The position numbers and the translations under genes are program-made. Positions 39,391-48,450 of a stretch of 64,000 nt of DNA are shown here, one piece after another (positions within the stretch are counted from its first letter, which is position 1; each line of letters begins with the position of its first letter). Source of the DNA: Citrobacter rodentium NBRC 105723 = DSM 16636 (GTDB lineage: Bacteria > Pseudomonadota > Gammaproteobacteria > Enterobacterales > Enterobacteriaceae); assembly GCF_021278985.1 (NCBI RefSeq), contig NZ_CP082833.1, forward strand, positions 2,914,001 through 2,978,000, read 5' to 3'. The notes below the pieces were generated by a model, which was not told the DNA's origin, ran no database searches, and saw nothing but the letters and a program-made list of their open reading frames with translations.

Positions 39391-40755
39391 ATGGATAAGA
39401 CGGCGGTTCTTGCCAGCGACATTTTGCTGGGAATAGGCGGAGAGCAAAATATTCTGCGTCTGGAAAATTGCATGACGCGCGTCAGGGTCGAGGTTAAAGA
39501 CGAAGCGGCGCTCGATATTCCGCGTCTCAGGCAGTTGCCGGGGGTCAGCGGCTACGTCAGGCAGGGGGAGCAGCACCAGCTTATCGTTGGCCCCGGTAAG
39601 GCGGCAAAAGTGGTCGACGCCATGCGCGCGTTGCTGGCGGAGGGGGGCGCTCGCCCGGCAGTGGAGGATATTGAGCGCGCCAAATCGCAGGCCAAAGCGA
39701 AATATAAAGCGCCGATGAGCGATGCGCTGCGCAAGCTGGCGAACGTCTTTATTCCGCTGATACCGGCGTTTATCGCCTCCGGGTTGATTACCGGCATTAT
39801 CAATATCCTTAAGCGCCCGGATATCGTTGGCGATGTGGCGACGCAGTATCCGAACGTGCTGGCGCTGATGGGCATTTTCGGCAGCGCGGTCTTTGCTATC
39901 ATGAACATTCTTGTCGGGGTCAATACCGCCAAAGTGTTCGGCGGATCGCTGGCGTTAGGCGGCGTGATGGCCGGTATCCTTTCGAGTCCGCAGCTGGCGC
40001 AGGTCACGCTGTTCGGCGAGGCGCTACAGCCCGGACGCGGCGGGGTAATCGCCGTACTGCTGGTCGTGGCGTTAATGTGCTGGATCGAGCGCAAATTGCG
40101 CGACGTATTGCCGGGCTCGCTGGAGCTGATCCTTAATCCGCTGCTCACCACTCTGATCACCGGCACAATCGCCATCGTGGCGCTACAGCCGCTGGGCGGC
40201 TGGATCTCGGAGTTTATCGCGCATGGCGCATCCTGGGCTATCGATCGCGGCGGTTTTCTGGTGGGGGCGGTGCTGGCAGGCACCTTCCTGCCGCTGGTGC
40301 TGACCGGGCTACACCAGGGGCTGGTGCCGATTCATGTTGAACTGGTGCAGGCGCATGGTTACAACGCGCTGCTTCCCGTACTGGCGATGGCAGGCGTCGG
40401 GCAGATCGGGGCGGCGATTGCCGTACTGATGAAAACCCGCAACGCGCGCCTGAAAAAAGTGATCAAAGGCGCACTGCCGGTCGGGCTGCTGGGCGTTGGC
40501 GAGCCGCTGATTTTCGGCGTCACGCTGCCGCTCGGTAAACCGTTTATCGGCGCGTGTCTCGGCGGCGCGGTCGGCGGCGCGCTGATCGGCTACTGGAAGG
40601 TCGCCACCGTGATCACTTTCGGCATTTCCGGTTTACCGCTGGCGTTAACGATTGTGACCGGAAAAGTGATGCTCTATCTGTTAGGCTATTTAGTAGCGGT
40701 TATTGCCGGGTTCCTGTTTACCTGGCTGTTGGGGTTCAACGATCCAGAGGAGTAA
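39391..40755 (+). CDS. PTS EIIBC component, N-acetylmuramic acid type
   Basis: A 454-residue sugar permease of the glucose-sucrose PTS class. The N-terminal EIIB domain (1-80) carries the phosphorylated Cys in RLENCMTRVRVEV. The EIIC domain (about 110-450) has ten or so membrane helices and the GEPLIFGVTLPL motif. There is no EIIA domain, so it must borrow EIIA-Glc (Crr), as MurP does. Beside murQ, the likely substrate is N-acetylmuramic acid, phosphorylated during uptake. E. coli MurP is the nearest named relative; exact specificity is inferred. pgpC begins 3 bases after its stop. Confidence 0.85.
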   Translation: MDKTAVLASDILLGIGGEQNILRLENCMTRVRVEVKDEAALDIPRLRQLPGVSGYVRQGEQHQLIVGPGKAAKVVDAMRALLAEGGARPAVEDIERAKSQAKAKYKAPMSDALRKLANVFIPLIPAFIASGLITGIINILKRPDIVGDVATQYPNVLALMGIFGSAVFAIMNILVGVNTAKVFGGSLALGGVMAGILSSPQLAQVTLFGEALQPGRGGVIAVLLVVALMCWIERKLRDVLPGSLELILNPLLTTLITGTIAIVALQPLGGWISEFIAHGASWAIDRGGFLVGAVLAGTFLPLVLTGLHQGLVPIHVELVQAHGYNALLPVLAMAGVGQIGAAIAVLMKTRNARLKKVIKGALPVGLLGVGEPLIFGVTLPLGKPFIGACLGGAVGGALIGYWKVATVITFGISGLPLALTIVTGKVMLYLLGYLVAVIAGFLFTWLLGFNDPEE

Positions 40756-40758
40756 AGT

Positions 40759-41394
40759 TTGACCAGTCACGAGCGTCGCGTCGTATTTTTTGATTTGGAT
40801 GGAACGTTACACCAGCAGGATATGTTCGGCAGCTTCCTGCGTTATCTGTTGCGTCGCCAGCCGCTGAATGCGCTGCTCGTCCTCCCTCTGCTGCCGGTGA
40901 TTGTCGGGGCTCTGCTGATAAAAGGGCGCGCCGCGCGCTGGCCGATGAGTCTGCTGCTGTGGGGCTGCACCTTCGGCCACAGCGAAGCGCGTTTACAGGC
41001 GCTGCACGCTGATTTCGCCCGCTGGTTCCGGGAAAGCGTGACGGCGTTTCCGCTGGTGCAGGAACGTCTGACGACCTATCTGCTCAGTTCCGATGCGGAT
41101 ATCTGGCTTATTACCGGTTCGCCGCAGTCGCTGGTGGAGCAGGTCTATTTTGATACGCCCTGGCTGCCGCGGGTGAACCTTATCGCCAGCCAGATGAAAC
41201 GCGGCTACGGCGGCTGGGTGCTGACGCTGCGCTGCCTGGGGCATGAGAAAGTGGCGCAGCTTGAGCGGAAAATCGGCACGCCGCTGCGCCTGTACAGCGG
41301 CTACAGCGACAGTAACCAGGATAACCCGCTGCTCTATTTTTGCCAGCACCGCTGGCGGGTCACGCCGCAGGGAGAACTTCAGCAGCTGGAATAG
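40759..41394 (+). CDS. pgpC: Phosphatidylglycerophosphatase C
   Basis: PgpC (YfhB) removes the phosphate from phosphatidylglycerophosphate to give phosphatidylglycerol in the inner membrane. The 211-residue HAD-family protein starts with the nucleophile motif VVFFDLDGTLHQQD and has a membrane stretch at about 33-53 (LNALLVLPLLPVIVGALLI) and motif II ITGSPQSLV. The start is TTG at 40759 behind AGAGGAG, giving (M)TSHERRVVFF, the E. coli N-terminus. It lies immediately after the PTS gene and may share its transcript; function is unrelated. Confidence 0.92.
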   Translation: MTSHERRVVFFDLDGTLHQQDMFGSFLRYLLRRQPLNALLVLPLLPVIVGALLIKGRAARWPMSLLLWGCTFGHSEARLQALHADFARWFRESVTAFPLVQERLTTYLLSSDADIWLITGSPQSLVEQVYFDTPWLPRVNLIASQMKRGYGGWVLTLRCLGHEKVAQLERKIGTPLRLYSGYSDSNQDNPLLYFCQHRWRVTPQGELQQLE

Positions 41395-41414
41395 TTGAAA
41401 GCATAGCGACCATG

Positions 41415-41420
41415 TATAAT
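41415..41420 (+). promoter_or_regulatory. Consensus -10 of the tadA promoter
   Basis: TATAAT 31 bases before the TTG start of tadA. A TTGAAG stands upstream but only 13 bases away, so the -35 is unclear. Confidence 0.5.
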
Positions 41421-41450
41421 GCGCCCGCTATGATTACCGGAGTAAACGCT

Positions 41451-41954
41451 TTGTCAGCTGTCGAATTTAGCCACGAATACTGGATGCGCCATGCGTTAAC
41501 CCTCGCGAAGCGCGCCTGGGACGAGCGTGAAGTGCCGGTCGGAGCCGTATTAGTGCATAACAATCGCGTCATCGGCGAAGGATGGAACCGCCCGATTGGC
41601 CGTCACGATCCTACCGCCCACGCGGAAATCATGGCGCTGCGTCAGGGCGGGCTGGTATTGCAGAACTACCGGCTGATTGACGCCACGCTGTACGTCACCC
41701 TTGAACCGTGCGTAATGTGCGCTGGCGCAATGGTGCACAGTCGCATCAGCCGCGTGGTGTTTGGCGCGCGGGATGCCAAGACCGGCGCAGCCGGTTCGCT
41801 CATCGACGTGCTGCATCATCCGGGTATGAACCATCGCGTAGAGATCACCGAGGGCGTGCTGCGCGACGAGTGCGCGACGCTGCTCAGCGATTTCTTCCGC
41901 ATGCGCCGCCAGGAAATCAAGGCGCTAAAGAAAGCGTCGTCCGCCACTGAGTAA
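41451..41954 (+). CDS. tadA: tRNA-specific adenosine deaminase
   Basis: TadA deaminates A34 of tRNA-Arg(ACG) to inosine, an essential wobble modification. The 167-residue protein has the zinc/catalytic motif HAE in DPTAHAEIMAL and PCVMC in LEPCVMCAGAM. The start TTG at 41451 gives (M)SAVEFSHEYWMRHAL, matching the E. coli protein, with GGAG 8 bases upstream. An in-frame ATG at 41430 would give seven more residues and cannot be excluded. A small gap follows, then mltF on the other strand. Confidence 0.96.
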   Translation: MSAVEFSHEYWMRHALTLAKRAWDEREVPVGAVLVHNNRVIGEGWNRPIGRHDPTAHAEIMALRQGGLVLQNYRLIDATLYVTLEPCVMCAGAMVHSRISRVVFGARDAKTGAAGSLIDVLHHPGMNHRVEITEGVLRDECATLLSDFFRMRRQEIKALKKASSATE

Positions 41955-41957
41955 TCC

Positions 41958-42182
41958 TCAGATCCTTTCCGCCGTCGGCGGGTGATGAAAAAAACGGCTG
42001 TAGGCGTCCGTCAGGCGCGGAAGCGAAGAAAAACCGCAGGCAGCGGCAATATGCCAGTAAGCAGGCCAGTCAAACTGGCGCTCTTCGCGTTGCAGAAAAC
42101 GCCCCATCCGCAGCATTGACATGACGATGAGCGCCGCAGGGATATAGAGATAACAGGCTTTGTCACCGCCTTGACCTGGCAC
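41958..42182 (-). pseudogene. Possible remnant of an AraC-type regulator C-terminus
   Basis: An open frame of about 74 codons starting with GTG, reading HIAAACGFSSLPRLTDAYSR near its end. This resembles the second helix-turn-helix of AraC-family proteins (IAxxCGFSSxxxFxRAYRRxFGxxP). The expected first helix-turn-helix is not recognisable in front of it. The frame begins 45 bases after the mltF stop and shares its frame. It may be a gene fragment, a small real protein or chance. No E. coli counterpart is known at this place. Confidence 0.3.
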
Positions 42183-42227
42183 TGGTGCGGAAACGCCCGT
42201 GATATGGCGGGCATTTTTAGCCGGCGG

Positions 42228-43775
42228 TTATTCTTCCTCTTTCTGCGGCGGCGAAAACAGCAGGAAAGAGGTATGCGTCAGATAGTGCGATGACGCCTGA
42301 GACAGGAAAGAGGAGAGGGGAAACGTTGCGTTATCGAACTCGTCTGGCGATACCACCGGATAAGCCTGCGCCAGTTTCAGAGCCTCGGCGATCTGCTTTT
42401 CTTTTTCCTGCAAATAGCCCACCAGGCTGATCTGGTATTTACGGATATTTTCGACGTAGGCATACGCTTCGTGGCCGCGTGCGTAACCATAGGTCAGCTT
42501 GCTGTAATACTGTTTCTGACTGAGCAGCGGCAGGCGCTGTTTAACGTCGCTCCAGCTGTCCGGGTTACCTTTGGTTTTGGCCGTCAACGCCCGCGCGTCA
42601 AGCATATGCGCGTAGCCCATGTTATAAGCCGCCAGAGCGAACCAGATGCGTTCATCCTCCGGAATACTTTCCGGTAGTTTGCTCATCATACTCTGCAAAT
42701 AGCGCGCGCCGCCGCTGATGCTCTGTTCGGCATCGGTGCGATCGGTGAGCCCTAAGCTCTGCGCGGTGTTTTTGGTCAGCATCATCATGCCGCGCACGCC
42801 GGTCGGCGAGGTGGCCTGCGGGTCCCAGTGCGACTCCTGCCAGGCGATTGCCGCCAGCAGTCGCCAGTCGATCTGCTGGGCATATTTCTCAAACAGCGGT
42901 TTCAGCTCGGGCAGCATGGCGTCCACCGCGCGCAGGAAAGTGCGGGTGTCCACATAGTCGAAATCATCGCCGTGCCCCAGGTATTTTTCCTCCAGCCGCG
43001 CCAGCGAGCCATCTTCATTGATGCTGTTAAAGAAATCGAGCAGCGCGGCGGATAAGGTGTTGTCATTATCCAGCACGCTAAACCAGGTGACCGGCTGTTC
43101 GTCAGTGATATCCAGCGCAACCGCCAGTTCGGGATGGACGCGCTGGTAGAGGCTGATGGCGACGGAATCGGCAATGGTGTAATCCAGTTTGCCGGCGATC
43201 ACCGCGTTCAGCAGCTCGGTGGTGCCTTTTTTCTTATCGATCCGCCAGCTCAGATCGGGGAACTTTGTCTCTTTCAGGGTTTGCAAATCGTTCACCGCCA
43301 CATGTCCGGGCGCGATAGTGAGCTGACTGTCGCTGACTTTCTCCAGCGTGCGCGGACGATACTGACCGACCTTATAAACCAGCTGCTGGGAAACGGAGTA
43401 GTAGGTAGGGCCAGGCTGATAGTTTTTGACCCGCTCGCTGTTATAGACCAGCCCGGAGGCGAGCAGGTCGGCGTTGCCGTTATCGAGATCGTCGAACAGC
43501 TGGCTGATGTTCTGGCGCACGGTCACCTTCAGCTTTACGCCAAGATAGTTCGCGAACTGCTGCGCCAGTTCATAGTCCAGCCCATAGGGCTTGCCGTTGA
43601 GCTGAGAGTAGGTCAGCGGCGAGCTGACCGTGCTTACGCGCAGCTCTCCCCGCGCCTGAATGGCGGCGATACGGGAGTCGGCTTTACCGAACCAGGGAAT
43701 CGAGGGCCAAAGCGCAGCGGCCAGCAGTAGCGTCAGTATGCCGATGAACAGATAATTAATCTTTAATTTTTTCAA
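42228..43775 (-). CDS. mltF: Membrane-bound lytic murein transglycosylase F
   Basis: MltF cleaves peptidoglycan between MurNAc and GlcNAc with formation of 1,6-anhydro ends. The 515-residue protein has an N-terminal signal/anchor (INYLFIGILTLLLAAALW), a periplasmic solute-binding-protein domain (about 43-270: GELRVSTVSSPLTY) and an SLT domain with catalytic Glu in AAIAWQESHWDPQATSPTG and the AAYNMGYAH segment. Length is close to E. coli MltF (518). It is divergent from purL. Its products feed the MurNAc recycling that murQ serves. Confidence 0.96.
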   Translation of the reverse strand: MKKLKINYLFIGILTLLLAAALWPSIPWFGKADSRIAAIQARGELRVSTVSSPLTYSQLNGKPYGLDYELAQQFANYLGVKLKVTVRQNISQLFDDLDNGNADLLASGLVYNSERVKNYQPGPTYYSVSQQLVYKVGQYRPRTLEKVSDSQLTIAPGHVAVNDLQTLKETKFPDLSWRIDKKKGTTELLNAVIAGKLDYTIADSVAISLYQRVHPELAVALDITDEQPVTWFSVLDNDNTLSAALLDFFNSINEDGSLARLEEKYLGHGDDFDYVDTRTFLRAVDAMLPELKPLFEKYAQQIDWRLLAAIAWQESHWDPQATSPTGVRGMMMLTKNTAQSLGLTDRTDAEQSISGGARYLQSMMSKLPESIPEDERIWFALAAYNMGYAHMLDARALTAKTKGNPDSWSDVKQRLPLLSQKQYYSKLTYGYARGHEAYAYVENIRKYQISLVGYLQEKEKQIAEALKLAQAYPVVSPDEFDNATFPLSSFLSQASSHYLTHTSFLLFSPPQKEEE

Positions 43776-43941
43776 TTAGTTAATTCTCTGTATCGTGCTT
43801 TGCCTCAGACTTGGGAAAAATGCCAGGAAAATTAAGAGTATTCATTGATGAGCGGCATTTTGCTTAAAGTTGCGTCAGTTGGCAACTAATTAGAACAATT
43901 GGCCGCACCGTCTGGCAAAAAGCGGCGGCGATTTTATTTCG

Positions 43942-43980
43942 ACGCAAACGGTTTCGTCAGCGACGCAGATTCTTTATAAT
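43942..43980 (+). promoter_or_regulatory. PurR operator and promoter of purL
   Basis: ACGCAAACGGTTTCGT (43942-43957) matches the 16-bp PurR box. It overlaps a -35 at about 43953-43958, 16 bases before a consensus TATAAT at 43975-43980. Purine excess should therefore repress purL. Confidence 0.9.
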
Positions 43981-44032
43981 GACGCCCGTTTCCCCACTTG
44001 GGCACACCGAAAGCTTAGAAGACGAGAGACTT

Positions 44033-47000
44033 ATGATGGAAATTCTGCGTGGTTCGCCTGCACTGTCGGCATTCCGTATCAACAAACTGCTGGCGCGCTT
44101 TCAGGCTGCCGGGCTCCAGGTCCACACAATTTACGCCGAGTACGTCCATTTTGCCGATCTGAATGCGCCACTGAACGACGATGAACAGGCGCAGCTTGCC
44201 CGCCTGCTGAAGTATGGCCCGAGCCTGAGCAGCCATACGCCGGAAGGCAAACTGCTGCTGGTTACGCCTCGTCCCGGCACCATCTCTCCCTGGTCTTCCA
44301 AAGCGACGGATATTGCCCATAACTGCGGCCTGAAGCAGATTGACCGACTGGAGCGCGGCCTTGCTTACTATATTGAAGCGTCCACGCTGAGCGCGGAGCA
44401 GTGGCGGCAGGTTGCCGCTGAACTGCATGACCGAATGATGGAGACGGTTTTTACCTCGTTAGACGATGCGCAGAAGCTGTTCGTTCATCATGAACCCGCG
44501 CCGGTTGAAAGCGTGGATCTGCTGGGCGAAGGCCGTCAGGCGCTGATCGACGCCAACCTGCGCCTCGGTCTGGCGCTGGCGGAAGACGAAATTGATTATC
44601 TTCAGGATGCGTTCACGAAGCTCGGGCGTAACCCGAACGATATCGAACTGTATATGTTCGCCCAGGCGAACTCCGAGCACTGCCGCCACAAGATTTTTAA
44701 CGCCGACTGGGTGATTAACGGCGAGCAGCAGCCGAAGTCGCTGTTCAAAATGATCAAAAACACCTTTGAAACCACTCCGGACCACGTGCTGTCTGCCTAT
44801 AAGGACAACGCAGCGGTGATGGAAGGCTCAGAGGTTGGTCGCTATTTTGCCGACCATCAGACCGGCCGCTACGACTTCCACCAGGAGCCGGCGCATATAC
44901 TGATGAAGGTTGAAACCCATAACCACCCGACGGCAATCTCGCCGTGGCCGGGGGCGGCGACCGGTTCCGGCGGCGAAATCCGCGACGAAGGCGCAACCGG
45001 ACGCGGGGCGAAGCCAAAAGCGGGGCTGGTGGGCTTCTCGGTGTCCAACCTGCGTATTCCGGGCTTTGAGCAGCCGTGGGAAGAAGATTTCGGCAAGCCG
45101 GAGCGTATTGTGACCGCGCTGGATATCATGACCGAAGGGCCGCTGGGCGGCGCGGCGTTCAACAACGAATTTGGCCGTCCGGCGCTGAACGGCTACTTCC
45201 GTACCTATGAAGAAAGGGTCAACAGCCATAACGGCGAAGAGCTGCGCGGCTATCACAAGCCGATCATGCTGGCGGGCGGGATAGGCAACATCCGCGCCGA
45301 TCACGTCCAGAAGGGCGAGATCAACGTCGGCGCGAAGCTGATCGTTCTCGGCGGTCCGGCGATGAACATCGGCCTGGGCGGCGGCGCGGCGTCGTCAATG
45401 GCCTCCGGCCAGTCCGACGCGGATCTCGACTTCGCCTCCGTTCAGCGCGACAACCCGGAAATGGAGCGTCGCTGCCAGGAGGTGATTGACCGCTGCTGGC
45501 AGCTGGGCGACGCCAACCCCATCCTCTTTATTCATGACGTTGGCGCGGGCGGGCTTTCCAACGCCATGCCGGAGCTGGTGAGCGACGGCGGACGCGGCGG
45601 TAAGTTCGAACTGCGCGACATTCTCAGCGACGAGCCGGGCATGAGCCCGCTGGAGATCTGGTGTAACGAATCCCAGGAGCGCTACGTGCTGGCGGTAGCC
45701 GCTGACCAGCTTCCGCTGTTCGACGAGCTGTGCCGCCGCGAACGCGCGCCTTACGCGGTGATTGGCGAAGCGACGGAAGAAAAGCACCTGTCGCTGAACG
45801 ACCGTCACTTTAACAATCAGCCGATCGATCTGCCGTTGGACGTGCTGCTCGGCAAAACGCCGAAAATGACTCGCGACGTGCAGAGCCTGAAAGCGAAAGG
45901 CGAGGCCCTGAACCGCACGGAGATCGTACTTGCCGATGCGGTGAAGCGCGTTCTGCATCTGCCGACCGTCGCGGAAAAAACCTTCCTTGTGACCATTGGC
46001 GACCGTACCGTTACCGGCATGGTGTCCCGCGATCAGATGGTCGGCCCGTGGCAGGTGCCGGTGGCGAACTGCGCGGTAACCACCGCCAGCCTTGACAGCT
46101 ACTACGGCGAAGCGATGGCTATTGGCGAACGCGCGCCGGTGGCGCTGCTGGACTTCTCCGCCTCTGCCCGTCTGGCGGTCGGCGAAGCGCTGACCAACAT
46201 TGCCGCCACGCAGATTGGCGACATCAAACGCATTAAGCTTTCCGCGAACTGGATGGCGGCAGCCGGACACCCGGGGGAAGACGCCGGTCTGTATGAAGCG
46301 GTGAAGGCGGTGGGCGAAGAACTTTGTCCGGCGCTTGGCCTGACCATTCCGGTGGGCAAAGACTCCATGTCGATGAAAACCCGCTGGCAGGAAGGCAGCG
46401 AACAGCGCGAAATGACCTCGCCGCTGTCGCTGGTGATCTCCGCTTTCGCCCGCGTCGAGGATGTGCGTCATACCGTTACGCCGCAGCTCTCGACCGAAGA
46501 CAACGCGCTGCTGCTGATTGACCTGGGTCTTGGCCATAACGCGCTGGGCGCGACCGCGCTGGCGCAGGTGTACCGTCAGCTTGGCGATACGCCCGCAGAC
46601 GTGCGCGACGTGGCGCAGCTGAAGGGCTTCTACGATGCGATTCAGGCGCTGGTGGCGCAGGGTAAACTGCTGGCCTACCATGACCGCTCTGACGGCGGCC
46701 TGCTGGTGACGCTGGCGGAAATGGCCTTTACCGGCCACTGCGGTATTCAGGCGGATATCGCCACGCTTGGCGACGATCGCCTGGCGGCGCTGTTTAACGA
46801 AGAGCTGGGCGCGGTGATTCAGGTGCGCGCCGCGGATCGTGACGCCGTGGAAGCGCTGCTGGCGCAATACGGCCTTGGCGACTGTGTACATTACCTTGGG
46901 CAGGCCGTGGCGGGCGACCGCTTTGTGATTGACGCTGACGGCCAGACGGTCTTTAGCGAAAGCCGCACCACGCTGCGCGTCTGGTGGGCGGAAACCACCT

Positions 47001-47920
47001 GGCAGATGCAGCGTCTGCGCGACAACCCGGAGTGTGCCGACCAGGAGCACAAGGCGAAAGCCAACGATGCCGATCCGGGGCTGAACGTGAAGCTTTCTTT
47101 CGACATCAATGAAGATGTCGCCGCGCCGTATATCGCCACCGGCGCGCGTCCGAAGGTCGCCGTTCTGCGTGAGCAGGGGGTGAACTCCCATGTCGAAATG
47201 GCGGCAGCATTCCACCGCGCAGGCTTTGACGCCATTGACGTGCATATGAGCGATCTGCTCGGCGGTCGTATCGGGCTGGGTAACTTCCATGCGCTGGTCG
47301 CCTGCGGCGGCTTCTCCTACGGCGACGTGCTGGGGGCGGGCGAAGGCTGGGCGAAATCCATTCTGTTCAACAGCCGCGTGCGCGATGAGTTTGAAACCTT
47401 CTTCCACCGTCCGCAGTCCCTGGCGCTTGGGGTGTGTAACGGCTGCCAGATGATGTCGAACCTGCGTGAGCTGATCCCCGGCAGCGAACTGTGGCCGCGC
47501 TTTGTGCGTAATCATTCCGATCGCTTCGAAGCCCGCTTCAGCCTGGTGGAAGTGACGCAAAGCCCGTCGCTGCTGCTGCAGGGGATGGTCGGTTCGCAGA
47601 TGCCCATCGCCGTCTCTCACGGTGAGGGACGTGTGGAGGTTCGCGACGACGCGCACCTGGCTCAGCTTGAGAGTAAAGGCCTGGTGGCGCTGCGCTATGT
47701 CGATAACTTCGGCAAGGTGACGGAAACCTATCCGGCAAACCCGAACGGTTCGCCGAACGGCATTACCGCGGTCACCACGGAAAGCGGGCGCGTCACGATT
47801 ATGATGCCGCATCCGGAGCGCGTGTTCCGTACCGTCAGCAACTCCTGGCACCCGGAAAACTGGGGCGAGGATGGTCCGTGGATGCGAATCTTCCGCAACG
47901 CGCGTAAGCAGCTGGGGTAA
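44033..47920 (+). CDS. purL: Phosphoribosylformylglycinamidine synthase
   Basis: PurL converts FGAR, glutamine and ATP to FGAM, the fourth step of purine synthesis. The 1295-residue large form contains a PurS-like N-domain, a linker, the duplicated AIR-synthase-like ATP domain (KVETHNHPTAISPWPGAATGSGGEIRDE; IHDVGAGGLSNAMPEL; HDRSDGGLLVTLAEMAF) and a C-terminal glutamine amidotransferase with nucleophile Cys in LGVCNGCQMM and the His/Glu end MMPHPERVF. The ATG at 44033 (MMEILRGSPAL) is the E. coli start; 18 codons upstream are inside the promoter. A strong terminator follows. Confidence 0.98.
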   Translation: MMEILRGSPALSAFRINKLLARFQAAGLQVHTIYAEYVHFADLNAPLNDDEQAQLARLLKYGPSLSSHTPEGKLLLVTPRPGTISPWSSKATDIAHNCGLKQIDRLERGLAYYIEASTLSAEQWRQVAAELHDRMMETVFTSLDDAQKLFVHHEPAPVESVDLLGEGRQALIDANLRLGLALAEDEIDYLQDAFTKLGRNPNDIELYMFAQANSEHCRHKIFNADWVINGEQQPKSLFKMIKNTFETTPDHVLSAYKDNAAVMEGSEVGRYFADHQTGRYDFHQEPAHILMKVETHNHPTAISPWPGAATGSGGEIRDEGATGRGAKPKAGLVGFSVSNLRIPGFEQPWEEDFGKPERIVTALDIMTEGPLGGAAFNNEFGRPALNGYFRTYEERVNSHNGEELRGYHKPIMLAGGIGNIRADHVQKGEINVGAKLIVLGGPAMNIGLGGGAASSMASGQSDADLDFASVQRDNPEMERRCQEVIDRCWQLGDANPILFIHDVGAGGLSNAMPELVSDGGRGGKFELRDILSDEPGMSPLEIWCNESQERYVLAVAADQLPLFDELCRRERAPYAVIGEATEEKHLSLNDRHFNNQPIDLPLDVLLGKTPKMTRDVQSLKAKGEALNRTEIVLADAVKRVLHLPTVAEKTFLVTIGDRTVTGMVSRDQMVGPWQVPVANCAVTTASLDSYYGEAMAIGERAPVALLDFSASARLAVGEALTNIAATQIGDIKRIKLSANWMAAAGHPGEDAGLYEAVKAVGEELCPALGLTIPVGKDSMSMKTRWQEGSEQREMTSPLSLVISAFARVEDVRHTVTPQLSTEDNALLLIDLGLGHNALGATALAQVYRQLGDTPADVRDVAQLKGFYDAIQALVAQGKLLAYHDRSDGGLLVTLAEMAFTGHCGIQADIATLGDDRLAALFNEELGAVIQVRAADRDAVEALLAQYGLGDCVHYLGQAVAGDRFVIDADGQTVFSESRTTLRVWWAETTWQMQRLRDNPECADQEHKAKANDADPGLNVKLSFDINEDVAAPYIATGARPKVAVLREQGVNSHVEMAAAFHRAGFDAIDVHMSDLLGGRIGLGNFHALVACGGFSYGDVLGAGEGWAKSILFNSRVRDEFETFFHRPQSLALGVCNGCQMMSNLRELIPGSELWPRFVRNHSDRFEARFSLVEVTQSPSLLLQGMVGSQMPIAVSHGEGRVEVRDDAHLAQLESKGLVALRYVDNFGKVTETYPANPNGSPNGITAVTTESGRVTIMMPHPERVFRTVSNSWHPENWGEDGPWMRIFRNARKQLG

Positions 47921-47946
47921 ACAGCAGGTCGAATCACATGCCAGCG

Positions 47947-47973
47947 GCCCGGTGAATATCACCGGGCTTTTTT
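47947..47973 (+). terminator. Terminator of purL
   Basis: Perfect 9-bp stem GCCCGGTGA / TCACCGGGC with an ATA loop (47947-47967), then TTTTTT. Confidence 0.95.
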
Positions 47974-47978
47974 ATGGC

Positions 47979-48092
47979 TGTCGCTAATTCGCGACAACAG
48001 AGGACTCGGCATGTCGCCAAAAGGTGACATATAACTTATTGATTTTTATATAGCAGTATCGTCTGCTTTTAAGGTGTTGCTAATTGACGACA
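47979..48092 (+). promoter_or_regulatory. Three GlrR activator sites upstream of glmY
   Basis: Three matches to the GlrR consensus TGTC-N10-GACA: 47979-47996 and 48012-48029, both exact, and 48075-48092 with TGTT in place of TGTC. E. coli glmY also has three. They stand 116-230 bases before the sigma-54 promoter, suiting activation by DNA looping, with an A/T-rich stretch between where IHF could bend the DNA. Confidence 0.88.
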
Positions 48093-48182
48093 CTGCGATG
48101 AAAAATCAGTCAGCTCGCTGACGGCTATGATTTGTCATAAAGATGAGTCATTTCATGGTGTTAATGATTTGTTTTATTTGTT

Positions 48183-48196
48183 GGCACAGTTACTGC
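48183..48196 (+). promoter_or_regulatory. Sigma-54 promoter of glmY with overlapping sigma-70 -10
   Basis: TTGGCAC...CTGCA places GG at 48183-48184 and GC at 48195-48196, the -24/-12 arrangement of sigma-54 promoters, predicting a start at about 48208. CATAAT (48196-48201) overlaps it as a sigma-70 -10. E. coli glmY has the same double promoter. Confidence 0.85.
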
Positions 48197-48208
48197 ATAA
48201 TAAACAGC

Positions 48209-48392
48209 AGTGGCTCATTCACCTTCTTATGTCAGCCCCTTCGGGACGTGCTACATAAACTTCGAATGACGCACAACAAGGTGCCTGCCGTCCAGCTTCT
48301 GATAACAGCATTGCTTTATCAGCCATCGGGCGAAACGTCGAGTTAGGCACCGCCTTATTCCATAACAAAGCCGGGTTAAGCCCGGCTTTGTT
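48209..48392 (+). ncRNA. glmY: Small regulatory RNA GlmY
   Basis: A 184-base segment starting AGTGGCTCATTCACC, the 5' end of E. coli GlmY, and ending in the terminator AACAAAGCCGGG-ttaag-CCCGGCTTTGTT (48364-48392). The first stem-loop with GCCCCTTCGGGACG is conserved. GlmY accumulates when glucosamine-6-phosphate is low and sequesters RapZ, which spares GlmZ and raises glmS translation. It lies between purL and glrK, as in E. coli, with GlrR sites and a sigma-54 promoter upstream. It is not protein coding. Confidence 0.95.
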
Positions 48393-48450
48393 GTATCTGG
48401 CGTTTCCCTCGGTTAGCATCGTTCCATTCTTCTTCTTTGAGAGTAACGCC

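Noticed and set aside
42011..42214. 67-codon minus-strand frame overlapping the AraC-like fragment
   Set aside because: Ser/Leu-rich out-of-frame reading of the same DNA with no family resemblance.
45395..47962. 855-codon open frame on the minus strand across purL
   Set aside because: It is antisense to purL, which matches E. coli residue by residue. Long opposite frames are common in GC-rich genes with strong codon bias, and the translation resembles no known family.
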